A stretch of 64,000 nucleotides of DNA from Liolophura sinensis (Eukaryota; Mollusca; Polyplacophora; Chitonida; Chitonidae), in the NCBI RefSeq assembly GCF_032854445.1, contig NC_088304.1, forward strand, positions 11,049,704 through 11,113,703, given 5' to 3'. Below the pieces are notes generated by a model that did no database searches, was not told the origin of the DNA, and saw only the letters and a program-made list of their open reading frames with translations. Shown one piece after another: positions 1-12,300 of this stretch; position 1 is the first letter of the stretch; every line of letters starts with the position of its first letter. The position numbers and the translations under genes are program-made.

Positions 1-144
1 ACAAGTGTAAAGCTGAAAATCCCTGCCTATATAGAGCTATACATGTACTGTATGTACGGTGAAAATCTTTGACCTGTGTCAAAAAACATAGGACTTGCTT
101 GCTTTCGAATAACGTCCCAAAGCAGACATACCGTATGTCAGTAT

Positions 145-447
145 ACATGCTATTTTGTGTAATACAATGCATGGTTGGCTACGAGGAACATACGCTTTCT
201 CATTAAATTGGTTATATATCAATGCATAAATGCACAATTCAATTACATGCTATATAGTGTAATGCAATGGAGGGATGGCCACGAGGAACATACGCTTTCT
301 CATTAAATTGGTTATATATCAATGCATAAATGCACAATTCAATTACATGCTATATAGTGTAATACAATGGAAGGATGGCTACGAGGAATGTTCGCTTTCC
401 AATTAATCTGGTTACACATCAATGCATGAACATACAATTTAAGTAAC
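145..447. repeat. Minisatellite, about 3 copies of a 100-bp unit
   Basis: The sequence ACATGCTAT(A/T)T(A/T)GTGTAAT recurs at 145, 245 and 345, an exact 100-bp period. Units 1 and 2 are nearly identical over the second half; unit 3 is more diverged. Confidence 0.93.
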
Positions 448-1029
448 CGGAAGTGACCCAGCATGGGCCGGAAATACCGACTTGAACCCCAGCATCGCTG
501 CGTAGGCAGCTATATTTCAAATTAAAATTGGCAGAGCTATTTTAACACCAAAAGATGTAGAAAACTCTACACCCAAGGCAACGCTTTATCACATATCCTA
601 ATTAATATCACATATTCAATCAGTGATCTTCCTTTTGTATTTCTCCTAGACTAGGCTGTTTGCTGATTACAGGGGATAAAACTGCATGGTTCAGATGTAG
701 AGACCTGGATGTGGCTCGGAAGTTGGTGTTCAAAAGGTTTACACGGAGCTTCAGTGGAGCAGGCTTTGAGGATTTATGACGTGTACTTATAACATTGAAG
801 CAGCACTTTTCACGAGGGGTCACGTTCTTTACGTGTTGTACAGTACAAGTAGAAGAGTACCTTATAAGCTTACCTGGTCAGCATGGTTTTGTGAGAAGGT
901 GTAAGGGAAGGCATGTGGAGCTGATATTACCATCTTGTTAACGTGGTATGTAGAAAATAGCACAAAAGGATTACAGTATAGAGAGCAAAGGGAGAGCAAC
1001 GACGACAGTGTGATACTAGTATTTTACTG

Positions 1030-1182
1030 TTTATCTTCGTATGAATTTTGTACTTTATATAGTTTCTGAATTCTTTGGCGGTTTGTGTTGAACGTTGTTT
1101 TGGGGAAATGATCTTGCGATTGTTGACCTAGAAAGTCCAATCTGGTTGACTGTTAGTATACAAATGTCTGCTTTGACGCACA
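1030..1182 (+). repeat. Dispersed repeat family B, copy 1
   Basis: It shares the core TTTGTGTTGAACGTTGTTTT ... GACCT(A/G)GAAAGTCC ... GGTTGAC ... GTATACA-ATGTCTG ... GACGCA with copies near 7380, 18640, 19030, 21875, 26490 and 49405 (plus strand) and 38845, 42285 and 52418 (minus). No coding capacity; a short non-autonomous element. Confidence 0.75.
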
Positions 1183-1804
1183 ATTTAGTGAATGGTTAAA
1201 AGTGACTTTCGCGCAGTATACACGGCTTGGCTACTTACAAAGTTGATCTTTTGTCATAACTGCCGTATGGTAATTAGTTTAATTCTTACAAAGCAGCCTA
1301 CTGACGACAATTTGTTTGGGTTATTCCATCCACTGAAAAGCTTGTCAGAACAAAAATACAACTTTAGCGACCTTGAAAGGATATTTTGATCTTATACAGA
1401 TGACAAAATACAATGTGAAATAACGCTGTATCACGCATGTCCGTTCATAACATTTCCTATTTATTGGTAAAGACATGTCTTCTGCAGCGATTTAGCTTAT
1501 ACGACCAAGCCGACCAAGCAACCTTTAAAATATTTACTTTAAATATAACATTATTTAAACGCAGTATACAAAGCTTATTTCACATGACAGGAAAGATTCA
1601 GAATTGAAGGAAATGACTTGTAAAAATTTAACTTCTTCTTTCTGTTTATCATGCATTTCACATATGCTTTAATTTTGATAGTTGTAAACCCAAATGAAGC
1701 AAGAAAAGAAGTTCAACCTTCCACAACATTGCAGGTTTTGAAAAAAATAGGACCTATTTAATCCCCTGTACCCTGATAAGTACTACATATCAGCACAGTT
1801 TTCT

Positions 1805-2045
1805 ATTTATTTATTTACTTGATTGATGTTACTCAAGCATATTTCACTGATACAACGGCGGTCAGCAATATGATGGGAGAAAACCGGGCCGAACTCGGGA
1901 GAAACTCACCACCATGCGCAAGTTGCAGAAAGATCTTCCCACGCACGATCGGAGAGGAAGCCTGCGACCGCATAGGTGAGAGGCTCCTGTAACATTGCGC
2001 CGCGCTTGCACGCTACATGTAACGATCTCGGACACAGAGGTTCCT
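1805..2045 (-). mobile_element. tRNA-derived SINE, in the gene's 3' UTR
   Basis: The tail (AAATAAATAAATAG) is at 1805 and the tRNA-like head near 2045, read on the minus strand, the same sense as the gene. It begins about 10 bp past the stop codon. The B-box part is deleted. Its AATAAA-rich tail could serve as a polyadenylation signal for the gene; this is inference. Confidence 0.8.
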
Positions 2046-2054
2046 CACCGTTTT

Positions 2055-3340
2055 TTACACGTCTTGTGTATTAGCTGACTGCACAGTTGTAGGGACCATT
2101 TTGCACTTGCTCACAGAAGTCATTTTAACAGGAGTTTTCAACAAACCAATGGATTCCTTAAACTTGGCTATCAGAAGGTTCAGCACTCTATGGCGATCGG
2201 CGTCCGCTAGATCTTCGGCACGGACAGCGTTGATGCTCTCGTTAAGTATGCACAGAAACATAGTCAGCAGGACAAACACGATGAAGAAAACAAAGCAGGA
2301 GAAAAAGACTTGGGCCAAAACAGGTTCGGTGCGCCTCATGTCATCAAACGGTGTTTTGCCAATAATGCTTGTTATAAGTGTCGCCACCGTGGTCAAAATG
2401 GTACCGTATGCTTTAAGGGACCGACCGAATAGAAGATAGCCCACCATGACAAAACCCCAAAACACAATGAAGAACAGAACTGAAAACCCCAGAAGATCAT
2501 CAGAAGCTCGCTTTAGGACAGACGTGATGCTGTTGATACGTCGATTATAACCCAGAATCTTGATCATCCGTAACGTACAGAGGAAGCAGATGAGGCCCAT
2601 TATGCTTACTAGTAAGTCATCCCAAACTGTTATGTGTTGAAAGTTAACGAACCTTTCCTTGTCTTCATTGAATGTCTCTATTGCTGCCTTTACCATAAGA
2701 TGCCTACCCACGAACATAACAACGCTGACATAGCAGGTACACACTGTAACCAAGTCCGTAACGTTCCAGAAACTTCTGAAAAATTGCGCCTTCTGTTTGC
2801 AGATTGAGAGCAATAGTTTTAAAGTTCCACCCAACAGACACACGAGAAAGGTGATCTCGTTAAAGAGAACATAAGCTCCGATTGGCCCTTCGTGATGGTA
2901 TGCCCTAAACGGCTGAACCAATGCTGACGTCAACGCTCCTCCGGTCTCCGGGAATTCAGCAATTAAGGTGACGTAACAGAACATGTTGACGTTGGGATTG
3001 TACAACGTAAATTCAAGACTTACGGCTCGGGTTCGGCGATCCAGCCAAAGGTTATAAAACTCTTCCATTAACATTGCACTGGAAACCTGGTAGTTCACTC
3101 CCATCTCGTTGATGTATCCCCCGCCACTGTACACGTTAAAATGTCCCCAGATCGGCATTCCCCAAATTTTTAGGGAGGATGTGAAAGTCCATGCTTTGGC
3201 GGTGAACGTTTCAATCGGTTCTCTGTCGGGGCAAGGCTTGTTCTTCCAGCCGACACAATAATCGTTAGTGTCTTCGTGAAAGAAATCATACCGTTTCTGA
3301 CAAGAAAATTGCCCCATGTGATGGACGTAACAAACCTCAA
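2055..3340 (-). CDS. Exon 43 (last coding): TOP domain, S2-S6 channel core and stop codon
   Basis: 428 codons including the stop. TOP-domain motifs: [40 protein letters not shown]. Helices: S2 [20 protein letters not shown]3 [19 protein letters not shown]4 [19 protein letters not shown] then ILGYNRR; S5 [20 protein letters not shown]; pore segment [15 protein letters not shown]6 [20 protein letters not shown] then [12 protein letters not shown]. The tail is about 60 residues with no clear coiled coil. The pore has Gly-Lys where polycystin-2 channels have the selectivity-filter Gly-Asp. Confidence 0.93.
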
Positions 3341-6300
3341 CTGTAACAAACAAAAACATAAAAGACTTCAGCATAGAAAGTAAGTCCTCAGAGTGATAGC
3401 TTGCAAATGGTCATACGCAAACAATGAAATCTGGTTTCTTGTCAATTTACCTCAGTTAGGGTTTTAATGTAACTGTTCATTTGTATGTTTAAACAATAGC
3501 TTCTGACACGCTCTCTAGAACCAGGGCCTAAATTAGGTAAAAATGAATGACCCTACCTGCAATTTATTAGATGTCACTGCTGAAAAATTACTAAAAATAC
3601 TGTGTTGTCTTAAGTCATGTGTGGGTATATACGTGTATAAGGATAGTGCTACAGTGCTACAGTGCTATTCAGTGCTGTTTGTTGAATTCAGATGGCTCAA
3701 GACACATTTGTGACCAAGTTATGTATGATCGGAAGCCAAAACTGAAGTATTCTTTATATCTATATATGGTCTTGTAGGCCACTTCTTGGAGGCTAAACAA
3801 AATCTCAGCATGCCGAAAAGAACTCCAACTGGCTACGCCAATGCTCACGAAACCAAAACCATCTAAATGGTTTTATTTACGGTGCAACTTGGTGTATAAG
3901 ATCACTTCAAACGGATGAAATCTTTGATGAAGGTAACATATTTTATAAACTCACCAGTTGGCGATCGCACCTGGCGGAGGCGCGGGGGGCCGACACGGTA
4001 ATTCTGCAAATCGTTGGTAAAGTGCCGTTCCCTCCAGTGTCGTCTAGTGCCCTCATAATAGTTTTCCGCGAACAGTGCTTGAAATGCTGTGTCGTTCATC
4101 CACTGAAAGAAGTCTTCCCTTGATCGAACCTACATCACAGCGTTTGATACCAAACTTAGTCACGGGAATATCGAACAAGCAAATGGTATCTATGGTGTTA
4201 TCTCCAATAGCTACATGTAGTAAAGAACTGCGAGAGTCATGAGGCAGTAATATACGACAAATGATGACACTTTCATCCATTTACCGATTTGACTCGCTTT
4301 GCAATACATTATTTTCGTTATGTTCATCGGTTTCTGTTTGCTTTACAAACTATGGCGATCTTTTGGTTTCAAGAGTAGATGTTTTAAACTTGAGACCATT
4401 TCAATCACAATTTTTCCTTAGCTTGTTTTGTTTACGAAATGACCCGATTTGCAATAGAAGTTACTTAGAATGAAAGACAAACCCACTAAAATGAAAGATA
4501 TATCAGAAAAAAGAATGTTAAACACTGTTCTGGAAATGAAATTGATATTTTAAGAAACAATTTTTTAAATAAGTAAAATGCTTGTTAAAAATTAGATTCA
4601 TCGGAGCTTTGTTGGAACCCAGTAGTTGACATTAAGGTTACATCTGCATTCTTGGCTCTATTCAGTTTGAATGAAGGAAAATGACTTAATGTCATATCAA
4701 CAATATTCCAGCCATATCGTGGCCAAAATTTAAAAACAAATGTCCAGCAATCTGTATGTGGTGACAAGTGGCCAGTAACTGATGTCGCGTCATTGGTCAC
4801 AATGTGGTCCCAGCGGGTCACTGCAGAATCCAAACATTTAAAATATAAATTGAACAATTTGCCTGGACATTTTTGATTTTTCAGCTCACAAATACATAAT
4901 GCTAGTGATTTCTCTGCCCTTTCTCTTTAGTAGGTCGACGTTGGTAGAGATAAACGACACCTTAAGTGGACTTCATTCAAACTGTTATTGAACAAATGAA
5001 TTTTAGTTTCTGGTTCATCAAATAATCGGTGATATCAAATTTGCAGTCATCCATGTGGAATTGAAAAATAGCACAGGAAGCCATAGTTGCGACTCACGTT
5101 TTCAAGTCCTATACGTTTGTCCATTTGCCTTTTAACCATCATGTTGTGGATGTTTTGTCGGAGGGCAAAGCTGCGGTTATCTCGGTTGACGTAAGCAATG
5201 GTGAAGATGACAATCAGGAATGATGTATAGAAGGTAACTTCTCGCATGAGCCCAAAGGCTGTTGTCTCTTCCCGTCGCACAGTCTGTGCTCTTTTAAGTG
5301 CTTCTTCTGTCAGTGGCACACTGGAACTTTTCGTGTAATCTGCAAAGCAGGAAAGAACACTTGTTTAACTCCATTGTTTAAATGACAAAATTGGAAAATA
5401 CAAGGTAAAAGATATCATAGAGAACAGCGACGGCAGTGCTAGTTGGTAAATGGATAAGAGTAACTGGTGAAATTCGGCATCTTTCAGATTTACCTCAATA
5501 AGAGTGTTATTCTGGCTGTTCTTGTAAATGCTTATTAGCACCAACTCACGCACTCACATGCGCTGTTTTCTGACACATTTTCTTACTTAACATACAGATA
5601 TAGGGACGCAGCGAGGAACGGATGTATACAGGGACAAACAAAGACCCATTCGCTTTCACTGAAGCTTAAGTAACGAAACAAACTTACACGACGCAGAGCA
5701 AAGGTGCCTAGTCAGCAACATAAGCTCACCTTTGAACACACTGTCGTTGTGTCGTTCATTGGCCCTGGTGTTTGCTATCTCCTCCTTGTCTGGGATAGCC
5801 ATGTTTTCATCCTCTGGTTTCCTGAATATCATTGCCAAGATGGCGGTCAACAGCACCACCTGTAGCCAGGACAAACGAATCGATGAGTAATTCGGAAAAT
5901 AGATGATGGTCAGAGGATCATAGCGCGATCTTAGACTTTAAGTCAGAATTTCAAATCATTTTAACATTGTTATTTCTGACGTAACAAGATCAAAATACTG
6001 TTTGAAAACGTAAATTCTGGGTACTACGTTATTGTAAAACAAATTTCAGCTAAAATAAGGGAAGAACCATACGGGGTTTAATGATTAAAATTTTGACTTA
6101 TGTCTAAGATCGTCTCGTGACCCCGGGGCCAGATTCCTTGCACTTCAGAAAAGTTAGCATTTAACAGAGTTTAATGCCTACATCGTTGGGCATGAAGAAA
6201 AGCAGAACTTAAGTTAAACTCTTTTCTGTGTTGGTTTTGAATATATGTCTTACTTCTGGTACAGGTAAAGCATTCCGCAGAACACAAAAATAAACCTCAG

Positions 6301-9300
6301 TTTGTCGATTTTCAGATTATCAGTTGCCATTTGAAGGACAATTCCATTTTTGCAGAACATGAAAGAGATCGATAAAATCAAGCACTGACAATCCAAAACT
6401 GTCCAAAAAGGTTACTCTTAAACCCCAGCAGACGAAATAATTAAAACCTTGGGGATGAAGCTACAACAACTCATACGGTAACGAAGTACCTTGATGGGAT
6501 CCAAGATGAAAAGGGACTCAAAGAACGCGAGTATGAAGGCTGTCAACCACTCGTCAGACTTGGTGCTGCCCCACTCTTGGCTGTAGAGGAACAAGAAGAA
6601 AGCGGGGACAGTCACCGACAGGAAGATTAAGCCCCAGGCAAAGTAAACGCACCAGTGTGGCAGCATCTTCTCAATCGGACTGTACGTGCGCTGTGCAATC
6701 ATAAACTCTGCCAAATTTGTTCGCTGCCGAAACCGCAAGGGATACAACTTCGTCAACAGACGGTCTACAGGAGAAACCGTAGAGGTGTTGTGCGGCTTAG
6801 ATTTCTTAAACAGTAGAACTATGCCAAGGTTGACGGGAGTAACAATGAGTATGCTGATGAAAGAAATGTAGATCTGCGGTAGTGAAAACCTGAATGAACC
6901 AACGGAGACGATGGCGGGACGGACAACATTTTCCTCGGCTCGGTAAAACATGGCGCTGGCGATCATGGTGAGAAAAAGCAAGGACAGGCAGCAGGAGAGT
7001 CTCTGCAGGCGAGTGAAGTGGCTCTGTTTCGGCCGCATGACCACGGAAAGCCAAAGGTGGCTGTCGGTGATACTTGTTCTAATGTTGTTATTGAACAAGT
7101 TTCCGAAAGATAAGAGGTCATCTGTCCCGCTCACGGCTAACGTCCGTTCAATTTGCCCGTCTTCTTCGTCAACAGCCAGCCACTGACCACACGAAAAGGT
7201 GTACCTTGGAAGAAAGAACCAATTGGACAAATATTGATTTATCTCTTTTACAGAATCTATTTCATTGCTTCGGATAATCATTTTACTTACTGGGCTAGAG
7301 CACTCCTTGTGTCTTTCCATCATTATTGACAAATGACTGATTCTCTGACATCAGTCCCCAAAAGTCTTGTTTCACTTAATTATTTGGTGGTTTAAGTTGA
7401 ACATTTTTTTGGAAATTGCGATAACTGACCCGAAACGTCCACTTTGGTTAACATCTCTTATACGAATGCCTGCTTTGGCGTTTCGCTTCGCATACACTGT
7501 CTTCAACGAAATCTAGAACATTGGACATGAGAAAGTCAGTTGGCACACTATGGCGTCTGAAGATAAAGAATTCTTTATTGTAATATGCGTTACAATCTTT
7601 TAAAAAGTTTAAAAGTAGTCACTCTAAATAAGAAGCCCGTAGAGTCACATGATGTATGGCACACAGGCAGTGATAACATCGTAATATCAGGACTACTTCC
7701 CCATTTCAGTTCCATGTTAGTAACTCTTATAATCTAAATAAGATCTGTCAAGGCCATTCTTTAACAATCGCGCTAGTTAGAATGTCTTTTGTACTGTAGC
7801 GAGGTAGATAACATTAGCGAAGTAAACTGTTCAAGGTCCTGTGTACAAACGAATTGGTGTGTTCATTTATTTATCTGAATGTGGTTTAATGCCGCGCAGT
7901 TAAAGGCAGCAGGAATCTTGTCCTCAAAACAGACACCGGAGTGCCCAGAGTAGTCCGTTATGCATACATTAATGTATTATACCGTTTGTCGTCTTGAATA
8001 TCTTCCACCACGATGTTGTGCAGAAACCAGGAGGCTTTGTCCCCACCGCCGGAATCATCGTGCCACACCCTGATATACATCAGCTCCCCGAGGGGGTAGG
8101 GGACAGTCATCAGGTAATTCACAACACTTTGCCTCGGGAGCTCCTACAAACAAGTCCACACGTTATCTGTGACTTCAAACATGAAGACAAACATGGCAAC
8201 CGAGGGGTGATACGGAATATTTGCTCCGTACCTATACTGTCATGACGATGGCTAAGACTCTGGTACCTTCAATCCGAAGATACTGACTGAAAATGAATCA
8301 TCTACACAACTGTAAACTATTATGAAGGTGGGCTACATTTATTCATATTTTGTAAATATAGTATACAGATCCTGATCAACGATTGGAAGCAGATGTGATG
8401 AGGTAATCAATGCATGTTGATACAGGTCATGCACACTGCACGGACTTTGTATATTCGGCTGCACGGACTCCCCTATCTTGCCAAACCGGTCTACCTATGC
8501 AACCTGAACTTGTCAAACCGGCCTACCTATGCAACCTGAACTTGTCAAACCGGTCTACCTATGCAACCTAAACATGTGGCCAGCTGCTGACTTACCACAC
8601 ATTATCTATTTCCACTGGGAATGGAACTGAACAAATCTAAAACTAAGACCAAAAGCTAGATGTCGAATTATTAATTCGCCGAGCTCTAATTACGATTCTC
8701 TTGCTACAATGAGTAAACCTCCTGGGAAAAAGGTGGAAACTACCATGACAGTCGAGGAGCAGCTTAAGACCATTGCGGACAAGCTGAATAGTTCTGTGAC
8801 GGCTGAAATGCTGAGAAAGAAACTTGAGGTGAGTGAGAGCCGTGTTATAAAAATACTTACGGAGAAAATTGACCAGCAAGAAAATAGAATATTCCACCTC
8901 GAACAAGAAAATCACGCTTTAAGGGAGGATTTCAAAATGTTGTGTCTGGAGCGAGACAAAGACTGTGAAGAACTAATCCGGGTAAAAAAGTACTTGATGA
9001 TGTATGTAAACATCATTATGATCTTGAATAATACACACGAAAAGACATCCTTCGAAATAATGGAATTCATGGTGACGAGAAGACAGAAACGCTAGCTGAC
9101 TGTTCTGAGAAAGTTGTTGAACTTCTAAACAACACATTGGGGATGACTAACAAAACAAGTGATAAAAGTATTGCCCATAGACTTGGCCCCTTGCGTCCCA
9201 GCTCTCAGTCTCACCCACGGGGTGTAATTGTAAAATTTGTATCTAGAAGTAACAAAGTGGAGGTAATAAAACGCCGGAAAGTGCTAAAGGGATCCGGTAT

Positions 9301-12300
9301 TGTAATACGCGAGGACCTCACTCGACAAAATCAGCCCCTGTTAAAATCTGCTGTTGAAAACTCTCAAGTTGTATCGGCCTGGTCGCGTGTTGGTAAAATT
9401 CATGTGAAAACTCATGACGACAAAATAATTATAATCATGTCATCTGCGGATCTCAACAAAATATGTGCTGCACATGGACGTTCAACTAAATCAGATGGAT
9501 ACGCTGTTATATGAAAATGTGTTGTATATATTGAATAGCTGAACGATCAGGTGTCTCCTATCTGGCGGTGTTCGTCTAATATGAGCTGCAGCAGAAATAG
9601 CCCTTATACTATAACCTATTGCTGTTATGTAAATACGAAGTTAAAATATTGTTCACTGCTTATTTTTTAGATCATTTTTGTACATACCATACACAAATGT
9701 AGCATAATTACTGATGAGCACACAAATTTCATGAATTTATTGAAAATGTTAAATTTCATCTCATCCTTTTTTTCTTTCTCTGGGTTTATCTTCTTTATTT
9801 ATACGTTAAGAAACATTACCTAAATGAGTACAATATGCGCCTGTAAGCTCGTCTCAAATGACTGATATTAGTGGAACTATTCATTCTCGAATCTATCATC
9901 AGTCTTTCCTTTTTCTTGTGAAAAACATATCCCAGCAGTAAATACTTCACCCTCCCATCAACCAAGTCAGTATAATCTTGAGATGTTAGATAGCATGTGT
10001 TTCAACCCAATTGCTTTAAATGCCACTGAACATATATCAGTAAAAAACTGATGATAACGACTAAGAGATAGCGCACTGGAATGAAGTCAATTCAAATGGA
10101 TCGATTTACTTTTCTCAATTGCCTTATAATTCTGAACCTCGGCTACAAAATTTTGACTCTACAACCAATCTATCATTTTTTCATTTGAATGCCAGTAGCT
10201 GGGCAAGCATTTCACAGAAATAACTGCCTTTATTCATAGTCTCTCTTATCCCTTTTTCTGTCCTTGGATTCTCGGAATGTTGGCTTAACTCAACCACTGA
10301 AGAACTGTTTGAAATTCCAGGTTACAATATGTTCTCTTTGCAACGTACCCGGTGTAAAGATGGAGGCATCGCTCTCTATGTTACATCAGACATTACATCA
10401 TGTAAAGTAAGGGAGGATCTGAGTTTTCTCAGCGACTCTGGTTGTTGTGAATGTCTGTTCATAGAGATTAAATTGAACGTATATCTTATAGGTGTTGTAT
10501 ATAGATCACCTAGTAAAGATGTCAATAATTTTAATAATCATAGATTATATATCCTAGAAAAATGCCAAAAAGAATCAAAACAAACCGTTATAATGGGGGA
10601 CTTTAATATTGACCTTTCCAAAACTGAATATCACGCTCCATCAAAAGGCTTTCTTGAAATAATGAAATCAAATTACTTTCTCCTTCAAATTACTAAGCCA
10701 ACTAGAGTACAATGTGGATCAGCAACATTAATTGATAATATATTCACAAATTGTTTCGACAAGTATCTTCTCTCTGGAACCCTACTAACACACATAACAG
10801 GTCATTTTCCGATTTTTCATATCATTGAATAAGGATACTGTAGGAATAATACAGAACAAAAATTGCAGTACAGGAAATACAATGCATCAAAGAAGCAAAA
10901 TTTTATCGATGAAGTAGAAAATACAAACTGGGAATCTGTTCTAAACTCAGCTGATGTAAATCATGCTATGGACACTTTTGGTCTAATGTCCTCCTCCATC
11001 TATTGCCGCTATTTTCCCATTACTCAACTCAAATTTCATAAAAAAGATCATAAAACCGTGGGTAACATGCGGCCTTCTGACATCTATCTTTGAACAAAAA
11101 ACAGATTATATCGACTTAAACTGAAATATAAAGATGAAGAATCTGAAAAATGTACAGATCTTTTAGGAACAAGTTAAACAAAAGTATTCGCTTAGCAAGA
11201 AAACACTACTTTGAGAACAAATTTAATAAGGGAAACAATGATATAAAAGGTACCTGGAAAGTTTTAAATGAATTAATGAATCGCAGGAAGTCTCGAGAAC
11301 TACCTTTGTCCTTCAGTATTAATGGTGCTGATATAACTGACACTGCTATGATAGCAAACAGCTTTATAAAATAATTTAATTCTGTAGCCAGTAGTTTGAA
11401 CGCAGAAATCCCTGCAGTAAAGGAACAGTTTACAGATTACTTAAGCGAACCATTTGCCAGTAATTTTGCCTTTCCACATGTAACACCAAGTGATACTACT
11501 TCTGTTATCTCGGACCTTAAGTCCTCAGCCTCTGCGGGCATTGATGGAATTCGAATGTCAGTCGTTAAGCTTGTCTCCGATCACATTTCTGCCCCTCTGT
11601 CACATATTATCAACATATCTTACGTATCAGGCAACGTTCCTGACTGCATGAAAATTGCTAAAGTGTCGTTTGTATACAAAGCAGGAGAGGCTAACCTACT
11701 GGAAAACTACCGACCTACATCCGTACTTCCCTGTTTCAGTAAAATACTTGAGAAAATAACTTCAAATGCAGTATTTAGCCATGCAGAAACTGATGGTATG
11801 ATTGCTAAAAACCAATATGGCTTCAGAGCAAATCACTCAACATTTCTGGCTGTTTGTTCATTGTATGATAAATAAGCGACTGCCATGGAGAACAAACTGA
11901 ACATTATAGTCACATTTCTCGACATTTCAAAGGCATTTGATACAGTAAATCATGCCATACTTCTGCGTAAACTTGAATGCTATGGTTTTAGAGGTATACG
12001 TAACTCCTGGTTTAGACGTTATTTATATAATAGAACTCAGTGTGTATCGTTTTCTGACACTTTATCATCAATTGAATCTATACCATGTGGAGTTCCACAG
12101 GGCTCTATTTTAGGACCTTTTTTATTCTTACTTCATATCAACGAGATCTCCCATGTATCTTACCTTCTTCATATTATTTTATTTGCAGATGATACCAGCA
12201 CAATTTACTCTCATAATATAAATGATCTCTATAATACTATGTCCATTGAACTTGAAAAACTTCATACCTGGGTCTGCTGCAACCGCCTATCCCTGAACAT

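Larger units (their letters stand above)
1..2054. other. 3' flank of the polycystin gene
   Basis: No convincing gene. It holds a 100-bp minisatellite (145-447), a dispersed-repeat copy (about 1030-1182) and a SINE (1805-2045) directly after the stop codon. Short open frames here (for example 620-823 minus) lack splice, promoter or homology support. Confidence 0.6.

Noticed and set aside
620-823. 67-codon minus-strand frame downstream of the gene
   Set aside because: No acceptor in phase, no recognised motif, and it lies beyond the stop codon and SINE.
8150-8245. Plus- and minus-strand open sequence next to the second PLAT exon ([15 protein letters not shown] on the minus strand)
   Set aside because: Exon 37 joins exon 38 exactly at 8143 with a TAG acceptor and restores the PLAT motif, so this stretch is intron.
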